Part shown: positions 1-11,539 of the stretch, one piece after another
Layout of the letters: each line of letters begins with the position of its first letter
How positions within the stretch are numbered: the stretch's first letter is position 1
NCBI GenBank assembly: GCA_018340375.1
Contig: JAFFJZ010000004.1
Coordinates: forward strand, 26,448,001-26,512,000
Length of the DNA stretch: 64,000 nt
Direction: 5' to 3'
Source: Gonatopus flavifemur
Taxonomy: Eukaryota; Arthropoda; Insecta; Hymenoptera; Dryinidae
Notes under the pieces: model-generated
The model's database searches: none
Told to the model about the DNA's origin: nothing
What the model saw: the letters and a program-made list of their open reading frames with translations, nothing else
Translations under genes and position numbers: made by a program

Positions 1-291
1 ATTCGAAAACGAGGAATTGGAGGCTCCACTCGACGAAGATCCGAGTCAAACGCAACAGAAGCTTGCGGAATCATTAGGAGTTATGCAACAAGCAGTTTCC
101 GTACGATTAAAATCCATGGGCATGATTCAGAAGCAAGGCAATTGGGTGCCTTATGACTTCAAGCCTAGAGACATTGAACGGCGATTTTTCACTTGCGAGC
201 AGCTGATTCAAAGATAACGAAGAAAGGAGTTTTACATTGGATTGTGACAGGAGATGAGAAATGGATATTCTACGATAACCCCAAGAAAAGA
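1..291 (+). pseudogene. mariner transposase fragment (N-terminal part)
   Basis: The reading frame at 17-217 encodes a mariner helix-turn-helix segment (motifs SQTQQKLAESLGV, WVPYDFKPRDIERRFF). About 290 bases match the second mariner remnant at 34,217-34,509 almost exactly, including the same in-frame TAA after the residues IQR, so both copies descend from one already broken progenitor. This copy has one T fewer in the run near 230, which shifts the frame before the TGDEKW motif. Similarity stops at about 291, after CCCCAAGAAAAG. The left part lies outside the window. It is non-functional. Confidence 0.85.
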
Positions 292-589
292 AAAAGGCTG
301 TCAATTCCTTGGTGCACAGTTTTATTAATAAAAATGTTGGGTAGAATAACATTGTACGTGGGATAAAAATTGATGGCAGAAACAGTGGATGCATGTTTGC
401 CTGCGAGCGTTGATATTCAACCGATAGCCGAAGATGATCGTGACATATTACCGATCCGCACTGAACAATACATCGCAGTATTTTGCAAATGGAAGTCAAT
501 CGATCTGCAACTCTCCACAAAGTTTTTCGTGCAATAGCGCACAGCTTTCTCGCTGGGGGTTTTTTGTGACTCATACTTCCTCCATCGCT

Positions 590-1920
590 TTTGGATTGCA
601 AAGCATTCATATTGCATACATTGTGTATGGACATCACCATACAATGTACATCGAATATAAATTGCATTTTGGTTATCGTACAATGTATACATTGAACTGT
701 TCACAACAATGCACATTATACCATTCCATATACATACAATGTATGTGGACACATTGTATGAGTATGAATATATTGTATAAATGTACAGCTCATATATTAT
801 ACGCGCGACTGAGTGTACAATTATATCGTATACAATGTACATGGCCATCACCATGTAATGTGCATCGTGTATGTTGTTTATCGAACAATGTACATGGCCT
901 TTACCATGTAATGTGCATCGTGTATGTTGTTTATCGAACAATGTATACATTGGACTGTGTACAACAATGCACATTGGACTGTGTACAACAATGCACATTG
1001 TACTTTTTCATATACATACAATGTATGTGGATACATTGCATGCGTATGAATATAATGTGTACATGTACAGCTCAAACATTGTACGGGCGATTGAGTGTAC
1101 AATTATATCGCATACCATGTACATGGCCATCACAATGTAATGTGCATCGTGTATGTTGTTTATCGAACAATGTATACATTGGACTGTGTACAACAATGCA
1201 CATTGTACTGTTTCATATACATACAATGTATGTGGATACATTGCATGCGTATGAATATAATGTGTACATGTACAGCTCATACATTGTACGGGCGACTGAG
1301 TGTACAATTATATTGCATAAAATGTACATAGCCATCACCATGTATGTATATTGTTCATCGTACAATGCATTTATTGGGCTGTGTACAACAATGCACATTG
1401 TACTGTTTCATATACATACAATGTATGTGGATACATTGCATGCGTATGAATATAATGTGTACATGTACAGCTCATACATTGTACGGGCGATTGAGTGTAC
1501 AATTATATCGCATACAATGTACATGGCCATCACCATGTAATGTGCATCGTGTATGTTGTTTATCGAACAATGTATACATTGCTGTGTACAAAAATGCACA
1601 TTGTACTGTTTCATATACATACAATGTATGTGGATACATTGTATGCGTATGAATACATTGTATATAATGCGCGATTGCGTGTACAAACATATTGAATACA
1701 ATGCACATGGAGATCGCCTTACATTGTACATCGTATGTATACTGTATGTTGGTTATCATACAATGTATCCATGGAACGGTTCACAGCAATGCACATCGTA
1801 TTGTTTCATATACATGCAATGTATGTGGGATACATTGTGTGCGTATGAATATAATGTATACATGTGAAGCTCATGCATTGTATGGGCGATTGAGTGTACA
1901 ATTATGTTGCATACAATGGA
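590..1920. repeat. ~200-bp tandem array of TGTAC/ACAATGTA-rich palindromic sequence
   Basis: The segment holding TGTACAACAATGCACATT recurs near 700 (variant), 958, 981, 1186, 1381, 1584 and 1780 (variant), so the unit is about 195-205 bp. One extra 55-57-bp internal duplication lies around 840-950. Every unit carries several copies of TACAATGTA or its complement; I counted at least ten TACAATGTA by eye between 640 and 1770. TGTACA and GTATAC also recur. Because these words are self-complementary, both strands look alike and several overlapping long reading frames lack stops; these are compositional artefacts, not genes. No coding domain or known satellite was recognised. Confidence 0.85.
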
Positions 1921-3080
1921 CTTGTACATCACCTCGCGATGTATATTGTTTATCAATTGTATGTCCATGACCGTGAAATACTTACAATGAACCGAATACA
2001 ATTATGCACCTTGTACTGTACAATATTCGAACCATGGTTCAGGTATACACTGTACGCAGAACTGGATGTGAAATTTGATTATAGGCACCGGAGCAGATTG
2101 TATTGTTTCATATCCGAATAGGCGCACGGCGTATAAATTGCACGTAGCTCTGAACGTACACTGTACGCAGGAATCGGTGTACAATTATGTTGTGTACGAA
2201 TGTGTCCGTTGTATTGTTTCATATATCCGTGCCTGTACAGCGTTATACTTTGTACACGAACTTCAGCGTACAGTTGTATACAACCAATTAACTCCCAAAT
2301 ACACGTCTATAATGTACCCTGGAAAAAAAAACTTGGATGGATATTCTATACAGCGCCGACAATTGTATACAACCAAAACTGTATACAAAATTTCCACACA
2401 TTGTGTTCCTTTTTTGTATACAATTCATATATAATATTTCCACATAGGATACCACAGTATACAAAACGTCAGATGATATCAGTGTGCAGTGTATGCGCTG
2501 TAAATCCATTGGAGTATACAACAATACAAGGGCTATATTATTGTATACATTATGATCGTATACTCGCTTGCATGGTACAGAATAGTTCCAGATCTGCGTA
2601 CAGTGTCCATATTGTATATCAATTCCGACATGGAGCAATTGAACGGGTTAGTTGTACAAAATCCATTGTATCTTGAACTTTTGGGTGTGTACAATGTATA
2701 CACTGTACGATAATAGGTGTGAAATCCACAGAGTGTACCAATGGTAAGCTGATATCCGTATACAGTGTATATGCCGCGAATCAATTCAGGTTACAACAAT
2801 ACAATGTGCTTCATCATTGTGTACAACATGAGTGTATACTCAAACGCATGGTACAGTGTACGTTCGGATCTGCATACAGTGTACCATATATATTGTACAT
2901 CCATTTTGATATGGAGAAACAAAATGTACTTGTTGTATGGATCCTATTGTATTTTGAACTCTCGGTTGAGTGCGATGTATACACTGTACGTTAATGGACG
3001 TACAATCCACACAGTGTACAAAGTTCGTTCAAAGTACATTGAAAAAACAAATTGGAATACAAATCCTCTCCTTTCGGTTA
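1921..3080. repeat. degenerate continuation of the TGTAC/GTATAC-rich array
   Basis: The same words (TGTAC, GTATAC, TTGTATAC, ACAGTGTA) continue every few tens of bases to about 3,080, but the ~200-bp unit can no longer be followed. There are longer sub-repeats: the GTATACAGTGTATATGC-like stretch near 2,490 and 2,760 and the CATGGTACAG stretch near 2,570 and 2,850, about 270-280 bp apart. This suggests a second, older unit length. It stops sharply at about 3,080, where ordinary AT-rich sequence begins. Confidence 0.7.
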
Positions 3081-3464
3081 GAAAGTTTGAGTCTCAGATG
3101 ATGAACTGAAACAGAAAAACATCTGAATTCTCATAACCTGATTGTTTAGATGGAGTGAATTTTGATGATTTCCATTCTAAATGTTCTAGGGCACTAATAT
3201 GGAAGGAATCATACTTACAGTTGGACATCTTGTTTTTTGGTGAGGGAAAAGTTTCACTAGGGTTGTAGTGAAGTTAAAAAAAATGCAGTGATTGGGTCCA
3301 GCCTAGTGGTTTTGTTTTGTTATCAATTAATTTACGCGCGACACATGATGCTAACTCCTATTGGAATTCCAATGAGAGCGCGGAGTTTGAAAATATTGTT
3401 TCACGCGTGAATCAATTGATAACACAGGCCTGCGAGGTTTTTCCCCCTTGGAACTGGTGACCAT

Positions 3465-3575
3465 TTTCCGAAGTAATTTGCTGCGTAGAATCCGAATCCG
3501 GAGCCAGAATTGGGCTATCACGTCAGGATTTTGAGATATCTGAGGGTAAATACGCGAAAAATGCGGTTTTTCGCT
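3465..3575 (+). repeat. dispersed repeat, copy 1 (related to the foldback arms at 6.6-7.1 kb)
   Basis: It contains TTTCCGAAGTAATTTGCTG, AATCCGAATCCGGAGCCAG and ATCACGTCAGGATTTTGAG, followed by an AAAAATG run. The same order of blocks appears at 3808-3905, in the left arm at 6556-6680, and inverted at 6983-7103. Confidence 0.7.
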
Positions 3576-3807
3576 ACTTTTGAGGGTATGTACAGGACGC
3601 ATAAAATTTTTTGGATCTTTTCTCTCAACTTCATCAATTTGCACTACTCTTCCCGTTTAAAATGAGCTATTGAACGTTCATGTACGATTTTTCTCGCAAA
3701 GTTACGACCATTCTAAGTTGTGTAATATGTCCCAACAACAGAATGAGTATTCGCATTTATTACACTGATCGACAATGAAATTCTCCTTCAAATGAAATTC
3801 TCTTTTC

Positions 3808-3905
3808 CGAAGTAATTTTCTGCGTAGAATCCAAATCCGGAGTCAGGATTGGGCCATCGCGTAAGCATTTCAAGATATTTAAGATTAGGTCCACGAAAAA
3901 TGGGT
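3808..3905 (+). repeat. dispersed repeat, copy 2
   Basis: It is a direct diverged copy of 3465-3575 (CTTTTCCGAAGTAATTTTCTG, then AATCCAAATCCGGAGTCAGG, then ATCGCGTAAGCATTTCAAG). The two copies are about 345 bp apart and may be remnants of one older foldback element. Confidence 0.65.
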
Positions 3906-4469
3906 TTTGATTACTTTGGAATTCATGTACTGAGTGCACAATTTTTTAGTCTTTTCTTCTAATTGCATCATCCAGTACTACTCTTACTCTTCAAGATAAG
4001 CTATTAATCGGTGACCTACAATTTCTCCTTGCAGAGTTACGAGTATTCCAAGTTGTGAAATATATCCCCAAGATTATAATATTTCTAGGATCTCCTGAGG
4101 GTGCTGCCAGGATGTATGGGAATGAAAATTCTAATTTTCTAATATGATATTCTTATTCAGCGACCCAAAAACTTATATGTTCACATATTCAAGGAAAATT
4201 TCCTTCAAAAAAATGGGTTCCCAAAGGGTTGATAATTCACAGACCTGCGGAATATAAGTTTTATTTTCCCTTCGAACAATAATGGTTCCTTTCCAGGTAT
4301 TCAGATTGTGGAACTAAAATATAACGCCAGTTTTTACAGCACATCAGGATTCATTTTATGTGAGATATGAATATTTACAGTTTTTAAACAATTTGTATGA
4401 ACGAAAATATATACGTTTTATATAAAATTCAGACATGGGGCTGCACTGGTTTCAAACAAGACCTAAGAT

Positions 4470-6172
4470 ACTAGATAAATCAAAAGGACTTATGATATCT
4501 TTTCTAGTTTCTTCAAAACTTCTGTTTGATCTCTTTCTGTTGTACTCATGATTCGGTTCATCTCTCTTTAACATCCAGCAATAGTCAGCCATCATTCTAA
4601 CGTCCCACCTTCCTTGATATCTGGTCTCCATAACCTTAAGGTCTTGATGAAATCTCTCCCTTGCTCTTCACTGACAGCACCAAGATTCTCGGGGAAAAAG
4701 TCAATATGGGAATGCAAATAATGGAGTTTTATACTCATATTACAACCCAGGGTTTTGAAATTGTTAAGCATGCTGTTGACTATATTTTCATGATCAGGGC
4801 TTTTCTGTTCCCTAAAAAATGTTGTACGACTTCCTTAAATGACTTCCAAGCGAGCTTCTCGGTTTTATTCATAGTTTTTCAAAGTCAGGATCTTGCATCA
4901 ATTTCCTTATGTCTGGACCAACAAAAACGCCTTCTTTTATCTTCGCATCCGATAAATGCTTGAATTTATCACATAAATATTTGAAACAAAGACCATCTTT
5001 AGGCAATGCCTTTACGAATTGCTTCATAATGCCTAATTTGATATGAAGCGGAGGTAGCAGAATTTTGGAGCGGTCAACTAGTGTTTCGTGTACAACATTT
5101 TTACTTCCAGGGTTCAATGATGCTCTCTGTGGCCAATCTTTCTGGATCCAATGTCGTGCTCTATTCCTACTATCCCATTCACATAGAAAACAGGGTATTT
5201 TGTATACCCTCCTTGTTGACCAAGCAACATAGTTAATATTTTGAGATCACCACATATAGTCCAGTTATGATTGGAGTAATTTATTTTTTTGAGGACGAAA
5301 TCCAAATTTTCATAACATTCTTTCAAATGAGTAGAATGTCCAATAGGCAAAGAAGCAAATTTATTACCATTATGTAACAATACTACTTTGAGGCTCCGTT
5401 TCGAAGAATCTATAAAAGTCTCAATCATTTGGATTGTATTCTACATCAAACATTTTGAGTAGGCCAGGCACATCACAACAATACACTAAATTTTTTTCTT
5501 GAGCAAAATACGGTAGAAAATCCTTCTCTCTATTTCTATACCAATAAAAGTTCGTTGTACGATCCAGCATGTTTTTTCTTTCAATCTGGAACCGAGTAAT
5601 TCCGCAGCATCTTTCGGAAGATTAAGATCTCTTGTCAAATCATTCAATTCACTTTGAGAAAACAGTGGTGGTGTTTCGTTGCACTCGTAATATTCATCGT
5701 CAGGATCTGAAGTATTCATTATAGCCGCTTGGAATAAACTAGGATCAGATGAAAATGGTTGGGCAGGATGGCATAACTCTTTGCTATCAGGATCTTTATA
5801 CGTAGGTAAAATCACAGAACGAATATCAGGATAACTTATCGCTGCTTTATTTTTAGAATTAAATCCTTTTATGTTTGAACAGCAGAAGTAACAATCGTTG
5901 ATATGATTTTGCGGTTCCATCCAAATCATTGGAGTCTGTAAACTAAAACAATGTTTTTCTCCTCTTGACCATTTCCGAAGTTCACGTACACATGTCGAAC
6001 ACACTTTATGAGGCGCCCATTGTTTGTCTTGGTTTTTTATGTTGATTTTGAAATAGCTATCGTATAGTTCTTCAATACATTTAGAAATTATTTGTTGCTG
6101 TCTCTTTATTACATAATTTCCACATATGTAGCAGAAGTTATCTGGAGCATTGATACATTTTCGAGAAGCCAT
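4470..6172 (-). pseudogene. frameshifted member of a multicopy Cys-rich/PENLG protein family
   Basis: Three consecutive minus-strand frames (6172-5486, 5428-5114, 5117-4869) plus an unframed tail to about 4470 read as one broken protein. The start is ATG at 6172 (MASRKCINAPDNFCYICG). The N-terminal part has spaced Cys pairs (CYICG, CSTC, CYFC) that look like zinc-binding knuckles. The middle reads FLPYF-QEKNLVY and YTKYPVFYVNG, then LPPLHIKLGIMKQFVKAL and KIKEGVFVGPDIRKL. The tail near 4760-4560 reads HYLHSHIDFFPENLGA and, after a shift, QGRWDVRMMADYCWMLKRD. From memory, proteins with the PENLG block occur as multicopy genes in several invertebrates; no function is known to me. At least three frame breaks show that this copy is dead. 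It could be transposon-derived. Confidence 0.7.
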
Positions 6173-6429
6173 TTGTGAAACTTTTTTTTAAATACACGAA
6201 ATTCACAACAATTACTGGACACTCGATACTTGTACACGGAGGAAAAAATTAGAACAACAATCAGTACATTCCGAGTGAATTAGTGGAATAATGTCTGAAC
6301 ATAGCAACAAACAATCTACGATCTCAGCAGTGCTGGCCGAAGGATATTACCGCCCGGCGCGAGAATTTTGTAGGCGTCCGATTATAATAGTGTAGCATAT
6401 TGCATAAATATATATTTATGTGATATGCT

Positions 6430-6532
6430 ATAAGCATTTTCTACCGTATTTCGCTCAAGAAAAAAATTTAGCGTATCGTTGTGATGCGCCTGGCCTACTC
6501 AAGGTGTTTCATGTAGAATACAATCCAAAGTC
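6430..6532 (+). pseudogene. inverted duplicate of a ~100-bp piece of the Cys-rich family gene
   Basis: The plus-strand frame encodes HFLPYFAQEKNLAYRC and GLLKVFHVEYNP. This matches the minus-strand segment at 5427-5523 of the neighbouring pseudogene at both DNA and protein level. The piece ends where the left arm of the foldback element begins (about 6,550). The exon fragment was either copied by the element or left by rearrangement. Confidence 0.75.
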
Positions 6533-6555
6533 AATCCCTTCATTCATTCAACATT

Positions 6556-7103
6556 TTTCTGGAGCATTTTGGTGCGCTGAATCCGCATATGGCTCCAGAA
6601 TTGCTATATCACGTCAGGTATTTGGGATATTCCGACCTAAAAATGTGGAAAACACTGTTTTTTGGCATATTTGAGGTTCCGTAAAGTCGAAAGGTAATTT
6701 TTTTCACAAAACCAATAGGTGCACCTCAAAGTATCAGTCATCCTCTTCCAAATGCCGTTGAGTTTGCTGAAATATCTTTTTTTTTCATTGAGATACGACA
6801 ATTTTAAATTTGTGCGCTCATGTACTCAATAAATAGGTGGAGACACAATTTTCAAACTGTCGTATCTCAATGAAAAAAAAAGGTATCTGAGCAAACTCAA
6901 CGGCATTTGGAAGAGGAGAACTTATACTTTGAGGTGCATGTATTGGTTTTGAGAAAAAAAATTACCCTTCGACTTTACGTAACCCCAAATATGTCGAAAA
7001 ACAGTGTTTTTCACATTTTTAGGTCGAAATATCTCAAAAACCTGACGTGATAGAGCAATTCTGCAGCCAGATTCGGATTCAGCGGATCAAAATGCTTCGG
7101 AAA
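6556..7103. mobile_element. foldback (long inverted-repeat) element
   Basis: The left arm (6556-6815) and right arm (6850-7103) are reverse complements with modest divergence: CTGAATCCGCATATGGCTCCAG pairs with the complement of the 7060-7085 region, GTAAAGTCGAAAGGTAATTT with 6960-6980, and CAACGGCATTTGGAAGAGGA with its complement near 6755. The loop is only about 40 bp. It has no coding capacity. Diverged arm copies lie at 3465 and 3808. No clean target duplication was found. Confidence 0.8.
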
Positions 7104-7109
7104 AGATAT

Positions 7110-7690
7110 TATTGTTTGAGGGGAAAAAAAAAAGTCAAATTTCGCAGGCCTGTGTAAGAGAAGTTCAACACCAGGCTGGAGCCTATCACTTCGCCTTTGT
7201 AAAAATTTCAGTTTTTTGAAAACAGCAGGTGAATACCTGGAAGACAATTCCATTTCATGCAGGTAACCTTCGGATTCGGGAACACTCGAAATATTTGTAT
7301 GAATTTCTCTCTAGGATCTAGTACTTCAGAAAGTCATCTCCTGTGATTGCGGATTCTCTTCATCAGCGATTCCTGCGAGGGGTTCACCCCCGAACTTGAG
7401 AGAATTCTCGGGGATCACGGGAAATCATTTCAACCCATCCAAGCCCATGGCTAAACCAGCGTAGATATCGAAAGGGTATAGAAGAAAATTTATGATGGGA
7501 AAAAAGTTTGAAAGAGCATTGTTTATGAAAAAATTGTTGGGACAATTTATCTAAAAGTTGATTTTGCATGAAAATCAATGTCACCATTCGCTTGTACGAG
7601 AGAAATCACTGAAGAAACGTGTATAACTTTCTCATAAATGTCGTGCATTTCGTTATAAAAAGAGTTACAAACAATTTTTCTGAATTTGCA
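7110..7690. other. non-coding stretch
   Basis: No coding region, tandem repeat or terminal motif was recognised. It separates the foldback element from the truncated 3' end of transposase A. Confidence 0.5.
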
Positions 7691-8101
7691 TGCCTCATGA
7701 ACCTACGGCAAACCACTCAAGTGGAAAAATGTTCAAAATCTTAGTCGTTCCCAAGATCGACCTCAGATTTTTGATCACAAATTTATCGACTCGCAAATTC
7801 TCCTGACCGTTCAAAATCAAATGCTTGAGCTCTCGGAAATACGCTTCACTCCGAGCGGAAGATGCTAACTCGTTTGTCATCAATTTTGACCGAAAAGGGA
7901 ACGGGTTACTCAGGTTGATCATACTCTTCGCGAACCGTACACAATGATAAGGATTTGGTCTATCGCCAGTGTTTTCACGGTTATCACATCCTGTGATTAT
8001 ATCGTGAAGAAATTCTTTCATTAGATCACCACATTTCGAACCGGTCACTCCATTTATTGGTTCGTGCTCATCAGATATGTCTTCGAAAATACTAGCATTA
8101 G

Positions 8102-8105
8102 GACT
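8102..8105. repeat. target-site duplication GACT, left copy
   Basis: GACT lies directly left of TGTGATG, and an identical copy lies at 9590-9593 directly right of CATCACA. Four bases is a normal target-duplication length for LTR retrotransposons. Confidence 0.85.
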
Positions 8106-9589
8106 TGTGATGGATATACCTGGAATCCACGCACAAAGCCGCTTGGGCCATTGAGCGCCTCCACGACTCCTGTCGTGGATATTTATTTGTCACAGCGGGA
8201 CCTGCAAAATATCGAGAGGGGACAAGTAACTTGCTCACGACAATTTTGAGGGGTCAAGGGAGAAGGGATGAGCTCAGGGAGAGGGAGGGGGTGGGTTGAT
8301 TTTAATTCACTAAAATGAACAAACTCCAAATGAGGTTAACCACATGCCAGAGCACGTATATATATTCACAATTCAACAACGTTATACAAAGCGAGCGACT
8401 TCGTCGCGCATAGACAAAAAACAAACAACTCCTTCGTTTATCAATTTGCTTTGGGGAACACAGGGACTAAGAAAAGAGTACGGAGGGCGCGGCCGCGAGG
8501 GAACATCTATAGACGGACTATGCCGTTTACATGAATCAAAACGAAGGGAAATAGAGGGCAACCGCGACCATACAATTTAATCGGGGGAGGACAACCACGG
8601 GCGAAGGGGGTGACTCGATGTCGGAATACGAAGGGTCAGGAAGGAAAAATGTAAAAAAGAGGGACACGTGGAGAAGGCCACGTGAACAACACTACTATTA
8701 CCACACAAATCCCGCGGAGGGAACACGACACGGGCACTGAACACCGGTTGACTTCCTCGACAGAAACGAGGGAGAAAATTCGACTGTAATTGGACCCCGA
8801 TGGCACGACACACTCACCGTATCCAAAATTCAACAGCGCGAGAGTATCCTGGGAACGTCGCCGTGGCTCAGTTACACAAGGAGTGACAGGCAACATGGCC
8901 ACTTCCTTCTTCTTCACCGACGGGTGAGTCCACAAAATCATATAAGAAACCCCGTCGGTGACTTTCCGTTGGAGCGCACTCTCGAGCTCGATTTGCGCGC
9001 TCGGGTGGTGGTGGCTTCTTACTACTCGTTGGGTGAGTGTGCGCATGTGCGTTTTGGAGATCCCCTGAGTGCGGGTGTTCATGTCCTTCTCTCTCCTTTG
9101 GTGGGGCCGGGAGAAGGGGTACAGCGTGGTCGGGTTGGTCTCTGCCGTTGTTCCGGCGATCCAGGAACGGGGTGGCATCCTCGGAGACGACTCATCTCAC
9201 TCTCTCTTTCTCTCTCTCTAGTCCAGGGTTGGAGAGAGATGGTGTTGTCCACGAGGGATTTCCAGTCTCCTGGGGGTTGTCAATTTTGGATCGGCCGAGA
9301 TGGCGCTGACATCGCCTCCTGGCGTCGAACCATTCCTACCAAGCATCCGTGGTATAGGTGGCGCTGTCTCCTTGGGGACGGGAAACCTCAACAAATAGAA
9401 GAAGGGCAGGGATTAGAGGAGGACAGGAGTAGCGAGGGAGAGGAGATGTGTTCCCGATTCTCGTGTAAGCGAGCGACAGCTATGTTCTTTCGAGTGAATT
9501 AACTCGTTCTGGAAGCTTGCGATTACGATCGATAGGGATCGTGCGCGGTGCCATCCCGCGACTCTTTTGTGATGATTTGTTACATCACA
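8106..9589. mobile_element. solo LTR (1,484 bp) inside transposase A
   Basis: The element begins TGTGATG and ends CATCACA, the short TG...CA inverted ends of retrotransposon LTRs. It is flanked by a perfect 4-bp target duplication GACT (8102-8105 and 9590-9593). Removing the element and one GACT joins the flanking transposase codons in frame (ELEKS / PNASIFED), independent proof of a clean insertion. It is clearly more GC-rich than its surroundings, with CT-rich tracts near 9,195. No gag or pol sequence is present, so it is a solo LTR or an LTR-like non-autonomous element. Orientation could not be decided. Reading frames inside it have no recognisable domain. Confidence 0.88.
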
Positions 9590-11539
9590 GACTCTTTTCA
9601 AGTTCAGTATTTTTCTCAATCTCTTCCTGAACTTTCATATACGCTTTCTGTAACGCGTCAATGTCCATAGTTTCATCAAGTCCATCAATCTTACTTGCGT
9701 TTTGTATGGACTCTCCGAATAAACATCTTCAGCTTGAGAAGATGCTACAATCAATACATCGCGAAGGATCATTCAAAAAGGAATTATGTCCGTGCATCCG
9801 GTTGAAATATCAACACAGCGGACAGAAAATTCCTTCGTCCGTGGATCTTTCTTTTCTTGATTGAAGCATTTCCATTTGCACACCAGTTTTGTCAAATGTG
9901 CAATATCAGTCCTCAAACAGTTTTGAAGGGTTCTTTCAAATCTCTGTTTTCATTCAATATGACTAAACAGTCATCGATATAAACTTTCAATGGTCTTTGA
10001 TTGAGAGAAAGTGCTGCGGCATTCAAGAGAGCGGCAGAATCATCCGTTATAAGTATTGGTGGATATGGTGCACGATTACGCAACCATACATCAAGCCAGC
10101 AAGAAATCCTACTGGTATCATGTTTTTCAGATAGCATCTGTGGAACTGGGAAAATTTGTTTATCATATGGAACCACTCCATGATAAAGGAGGGATACATC
10201 TGTCAAACTATCCGGTTTTTCCAATCTTTTTGACACACCGCCAGTCGTGTCCAAACTCATATAGGCTGTCTCGCCGAAATGTTTGATGTACCTTTTATAC
10301 AATAATGTTTGATCTGGGCTGCAATACATGACGTGAAATGTATCTCGACCTATTTTTCGAATACAAGCTGCAAATTCCGTTTTATATTCCACAGCTTCTA
10401 TTGATACGTGAGAATCAGAAATACCATTGACCCCTAACTCTATATCAATAGCTTCTTGTTTGGCTTTACTCAGAACATTTCGATTATAGAAATGAGCAGG
10501 TTCTAATTCACCAAATGCCATAAGGTCATGGAGCTCTTTGCTTTTGCCATGCATAACCAGATTTGCCTTTTACATCTCTAACCACGTCTTTTCGTTCTGG
10601 CCCGTGTAATTGACGTCTTTCCATATGTTTGATATCTTTCGTATCATAGGTAGAAATATCCGACGTAAAGTCAGAATTCTCATCTGGCTCTCGTTGACCA
10701 TATAAATTGATACCAGCCCCACATTCCGCACATTCACCGTTGATGCGAAGGAACATTTCTCCCACGTTTTTACCAATTTTCACTCGTTTGAATCTAAAGG
10801 AACGAGGTAATCGGTCCCACCCAATTCATATATTATGGTAGTCCATCCTGCATTCAGTGTGTTATGAACCGCAGTCTTACCAGCCACCATACACGGACTT
10901 ATTCTTGCCCAAGAATCTTGAGGGACTACCTGAAAACCTCGTAACGCAGGAGCAAATTCATAATTGCCATTCATCGACCAATTCGAAGTATTTGAACCTG
11001 TCGATACGAGGCTGGTGTCTGTCAGTGTGTGTGTAACTCCTGGTTGTGAACCATAATGATGATACAATCTATCTCGGAGATTGTTTCTGATTTGAGGAAC
11101 ACTCATATATAGGTAATTCGTTGTCATTTCATAGTTCAGGGCTTTGCTCGCATTTCCCCAAATCTCATGACTCAAACCGTCAACATTCCCATCATCATAA
11201 AAAAATCTGGATCTATGGATGACAGTGAAAATTTCATCCACGGTTGATTTCGAAACACGCGGCATGATAGTATAGATCCCCATAGGTCATGTGGCCAGTG
11301 CATGGAGGAGAATGGAATTTGAAGGATGATAGACTGAATTTGATGGATTCGCGAATCCATGACGAACCATTTTGGGGGTGAGGGAGGAGGAGATTGCTGA
11401 CATGTGATTTTTCACATTCCAATGAAGTCGGTTGGGGAGGGTGAATGAGAATATCTCCAAGAATGTGAGCTGGTATGTGGGAGAAATATCGGGATGCTGG
11501 AGAGTAGGTGGACGAAGTTTCGCCAACTCTGTCAAAATG

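Larger units (their letters stand above)
3090..4460. other. AT-rich non-coding stretch
   Basis: No coding region could be supported. The only structure seen is two diverged copies of a short repeat at 3465-3575 and 3808-3905, annotated separately. Confidence 0.6.
7695..11283 (-). pseudogene. transposase A: MULE-like DDE transposase, split by an LTR
   Basis: Minus-strand frames 11283-10780, 10783-10526, 10554-9913, an unframed stretch 9912-9594, then 8101-7695 make one protein when the LTR at 8106-9589 is ignored. The N-terminal part (MGIYTIMPRVSKSTVDEIF) is of unknown function. Next come CAECG, then SLDTTGGVSK (proposed first Asp), LITDDSAALLNAAAL (second Asp), and RTDIAHLTKLVCKW (the Asp-Ile-Ala-His block after the second Asp). 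After the LTR comes SSARSEAYFRELKHL (proposed Glu). Block order and spacing follow MULE-type transposases; the superfamily call is inference. Frameshifts lie near 10,785, 10,540 and 9,912. It ends at 7,695 just after VIKNLRSILGTTK, so it lacks the peptidase domain of its relative B, probably by truncation. Confidence 0.7.

Noticed and set aside
417..1867. Long overlapping frames on both strands (up to 368 codons) in the TGTAC-rich array
   Set aside because: They come from the absence of stop words in a self-complementary repeat. The proteins are low-complexity (Cys, Tyr, Ile, Met, His) and repeat with the ~200-bp unit in different frames.
8344..9502. Frames of 78-192 codons on both strands
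   Set aside because: They lie entirely inside the GC-rich solo LTR and show no domain.
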